Made by a program: the position numbers and the translations under genes. Source: Spirochaetota bacterium (GTDB taxonomy: Bacteria > Spirochaetota > UBA12135 > COTS27 > JAFLEE01). Taken from it: 64,000 nucleotides of DNA. The notes under the pieces are model-generated. The model was not told the DNA's origin. It saw only the letters and a program-made list of their open reading frames with translations, and ran no database searches. The DNA is taken from positions 1 through 64,000 of the forward strand of contig JAFLEE010000016.1 of assembly GCA_017302015.1 (NCBI GenBank), given 5' to 3'. The stretch's first letter is position 1; the number at the start of each line of letters is the position of its first letter. Of the stretch, positions 60,176 to 64,000 are shown in pieces.

Positions 60176-60204
60176 TTGTGGAAAAGGCCCTTCGAGGATA
60201 TGGT
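60176..60204 (+). promoter_or_regulatory. Promoter of the hybrid histidine kinase gene
   Basis: TTGTGG (60176-60181), 17 nt, TATGGT (60199-60204), with a ~62-nt leader. Confidence 0.5.
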
Positions 60205-60272
60205 TGCGGGAGGACGCCGATCGCCCGCTGCCGTCGCGGGGCGAAGTCGATCCAGGTTTCCACGGGGACCCC

Positions 60273-62549
<2,277 letters not shown>

Positions 62550-62649
62550 GGCGCTGGGCCCGGCGGCCCCGGCCCCCGATGGGGGCGCTCCGCGCCCTCC
62601 CGGGGACGCGATCGGGGCCCTCCCGATTTCCGGGGACGCTGGGCGAAGG

Positions 62650-62655
62650 TATAGT
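62650..62655 (+). promoter_or_regulatory. -10 box of the two-helix membrane protein gene
   Basis: TATAGT ends 7 nt before the ATG at 62663; a weak TTTCCG lies 17 nt upstream (62627-62632). No ribosome binding site is seen, so the transcript is predicted to be leaderless. Confidence 0.5.
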
Positions 62656-62662
62656 TCCACCG

Positions 62663-63268
62663 ATGAAGCGGCGGCAAAGTTTTCCGCCCGCCCATACGAG
62701 CCCCTCCTTGAGAACCGATCCCCTCCCCATCGAGCCGACGCCCGCGCGGCATTTCTGGTGGGGGCTCGCCGGATTCCTCCTCATCATCCTGATCCTCCTG
62801 GTGAGTTCCATCCTGCTCATCCTCTTCGACGTGGGCCGCAGCGAAGCCGTCCTCATGGACACCGCCTCGGTTCGCACCGGCGTCCAGCGCTACGTGACCC
62901 TCGAACTCGCCCACCAACCGCGCCTGGCCGACTCGGTGGCCGCCGAGATCGAGGACCGCTTCGCCGCCATCGGGATGGGCCCGGTTCGCTCGACCCCGCT
63001 CGACCGGGAGCAGCGCGCCTTCCTGGATTCGTGGAGCAAACTCCTGCCGGTCTGGCGGGAGATCCGCGGGGAGGGGATCGCCTTCCGCAGGGATCCCAGC
63101 CCCGCGCGCATGGAATCCCTCGTCACCCGCAGCGAGGCCTTCGGCGTCAGCCGGAAAATCGTCTCGCTTTTCGTGGGGGATATCCAGAATACCCGCAGCC
63201 TCCTCGTGCTCATCATGGCGCTCCTCGGCGCCGTGCTCGTCATCGGCGTGGGCATCCTCCGCTCCTGA
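62663..63268 (+). CDS. Orphan two-helix membrane protein with extracytoplasmic loop (201 aa)
   Basis: I do not recognise this family. A cytoplasmic basic/proline N-terminus (~28 residues) is followed by a strong membrane helix (~29-55: WWGLAGFLLIILILLVSSILLILF), an ~120-residue extracytoplasmic loop that looks helical (SVRTGVQRYVTLELAHQPRLADSVAAEIEDRF...), and a C-terminal helix (~180-199: LLVLIMALLGAVLVIGVGIL) ending in RS. This is the topology of the sensor end of a chemoreceptor or kinase, but with no signalling domain. It lies 113 nt after a kinase that lacks membrane helices. A leaderless start at ATG 62663 is supported by the TATAGT box. Confidence 0.7.
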   Translation: MKRRQSFPPAHTSPSLRTDPLPIEPTPARHFWWGLAGFLLIILILLVSSILLILFDVGRSEAVLMDTASVRTGVQRYVTLELAHQPRLADSVAAEIEDRFAAIGMGPVRSTPLDREQRAFLDSWSKLLPVWREIRGEGIAFRRDPSPARMESLVTRSEAFGVSRKIVSLFVGDIQNTRSLLVLIMALLGAVLVIGVGILRS

Positions 63269-63328
63269 GGCGGCCGACTCCATCGCCCTCCCCCGGCCCG
63301 GAAAAAAATCCAGGTTTCCGTGGGGCAA

Positions 63329-63363
63329 TGTCCATGGACAGGGGGGCGGGGCGGGCGTATGCT
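63329..63363 (+). promoter_or_regulatory. Promoter and palindromic operator of the GH29 gene
   Basis: TGGACA (63335-63340), 17 nt, TATGCT (63358-63363). A perfect 12-bp palindrome TGTCCATGGACA (63329-63340) covers the -35 box and is a candidate repressor site. Confidence 0.55.
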
Positions 63364-63390
63364 CCAAGGGACCTTTTGGAAGGGGGGCCC

Positions 63391-64000
63391 ATGGGGCGAT
63401 TCGGGGATGGACGGGAATGGTTTTTCCGGGCTCGCTACGGGCTCTTCATCCACTGGGGCCTCTACGCCATCCCGGCCTGGCACGAGCAGCACCAATTCCG
63501 CCTGGGCCTGCCGCGCAAGGAGTACGCGCCCTTGGCCCGCCGGTTCCATCCACAGGATTTCGACCCCGAGGCCTGGCTCGATCTCGTCGAAGCCGCGGGC
63601 ATGAAATACGTCGTCTTCACCGCCAAGCACATCGATGGTTTCTGCCTCTGGGCCACCGGCGAGACGCCCTACCATGTCGGGAACACCCCCTGGGGCAAGG
63701 ACGCCCTCGCCCTGCTCGCCCATGCCTGCCACCGCCGCGGCATCCCCCTTTGCCTCTATTACAGCCTCGCCGACATGAACCACCCGAATTACCCCACGAG
63801 CGGCAAGAGCTACGAACTCCCGGCCCCGGAGCCCGGGGACGAGCCCGACGCCGGCAAGTACCTCGCCTTCGTGCGGGCCCAGGTCACCGAACTCTGCACC
63901 CGCTACGGGAAGATCCACGGCTTCTGGTGGGATGCGCGCATGTTCGAGGCGCCCGGGGCCGGGCTCAACGCGCTCATCCGGAAACTCCAGCCCGACGCCG
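63391..64000 (+). CDS. GH29 alpha-L-fucosidase (3' partial)
   Basis: The first 203 residues are visible. RARYGLFIHWGLYAIPAWHEQ is the GH29 N-terminal block; MKYVVFTAKHIDGFCLW contains the active-site histidine/tryptophan region; D181 in HGFWWDARM is at the position of the catalytic nucleophile. GH29 enzymes release alpha-L-fucose with retention. There is no signal peptide before the barrel, so it is probably cytoplasmic. AAGGGGGG lies 3-5 nt before ATG 63391. The gene continues beyond the window; the acid/base residue is not visible. It lies after the kinase and membrane-protein genes on the same strand. Confidence 0.87.
   Translation, partial: MGRFGDGREWFFRARYGLFIHWGLYAIPAWHEQHQFRLGLPRKEYAPLARRFHPQDFDPEAWLDLVEAAGMKYVVFTAKHIDGFCLWATGETPYHVGNTPWGKDALALLAHACHRRGIPLCLYYSLADMNHPNYPTSGKSYELPAPEPGDEPDAGKYLAFVRAQVTELCTRYGKIHGFWWDARMFEAPGAGLNALIRKLQPDA

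Overview
The window is GC-rich bacterial chromosome, densely coding on both strands. Lineage is inferred from gene content only. A DUF1549/DUF1553 plus DUF1501 pair, heparinase II/III, DUF4838 and DUF1080 proteins, an ADP-ribosylglycohydrolase and many AraC-type regulators beside secreted glycoside hydrolases fit an anaerobic polysaccharide degrader of the PVC group (Lentisphaerota, Kiritimatiellota or Planctomycetota-like). Another deep GC-rich phylum, such as Acidobacteriota or Fibrobacterota, is not excluded. I saw no rRNA, tRNA, CRISPR array, intact insertion sequence or prophage gene, and no SusC/SusD pair or sugar transporter.

Layout. 1-870 is the end of a degenerate HD-GYP-like protein. 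880-7693 is a carbohydrate locus: a DapA/NanA-type lyase, a BNR protein, an AraC regulator, an acyltransferase and a heparinase-like lyase on the minus strand, divergent from a GntR/FCD regulator. 7701-10617 pairs an ADP-ribosylglycohydrolase with a divergent AraC gene. 10706-12167 has a DUF2911 protein and a class D beta-lactamase. 12512-17591 encodes a giant BadF/BcrA-type ATPase and its 2-hydroxyacyl-CoA dehydratase-like partner. 17724-19578 has a membrane metallophosphoesterase and a DinB-like protein.

19699-29695 holds two AraC-controlled sugar clusters: an alpha/beta hydrolase, a clan GH-A hydrolase and a GH51-like lipoprotein, then a DUF1080 protein with a Gfo/Idh/MocA dehydrogenase. 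29781-41609 has a DUF4838 protein, a PilZ protein, a 1295-residue tandem pectate-lyase-fold protein, a 906-residue GH20-like protein and another AraC regulator. 41606-44916 is the DUF1501/DUF1549 pair. 45744-47308 is a DUF2089 plus pentapeptide-like two-gene operon behind an unusually AT-rich promoter. 47359-56218 has a coiled-coil membrane protein, a PQQ-type beta-propeller, a DEAD-box helicase, a U32 peptidase family protein and a LacI regulator. 56434-64000 has a GH5 enzyme, a secreted GH with a carbohydrate-binding module, a soluble hybrid histidine kinase, an orphan two-helix membrane protein and the start of a GH29 fucosidase.

How it works together. Most polysaccharide enzymes sit beside their own regulator (five AraC, one GntR, one LacI), suggesting small, separately induced loci. 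Many genes show clear sigma70-type promoters with 17-18 bp spacers. In eight cases the -10 box ends only 5-10 nt before the start codon with no Shine-Dalgarno, so these mRNAs are predicted to be leaderless or nearly so. Four of the eight encode AraC or GntR regulators and a fifth the DUF2089 protein. Genes inside operons and many secreted enzymes instead have purine-rich Shine-Dalgarno sequences.
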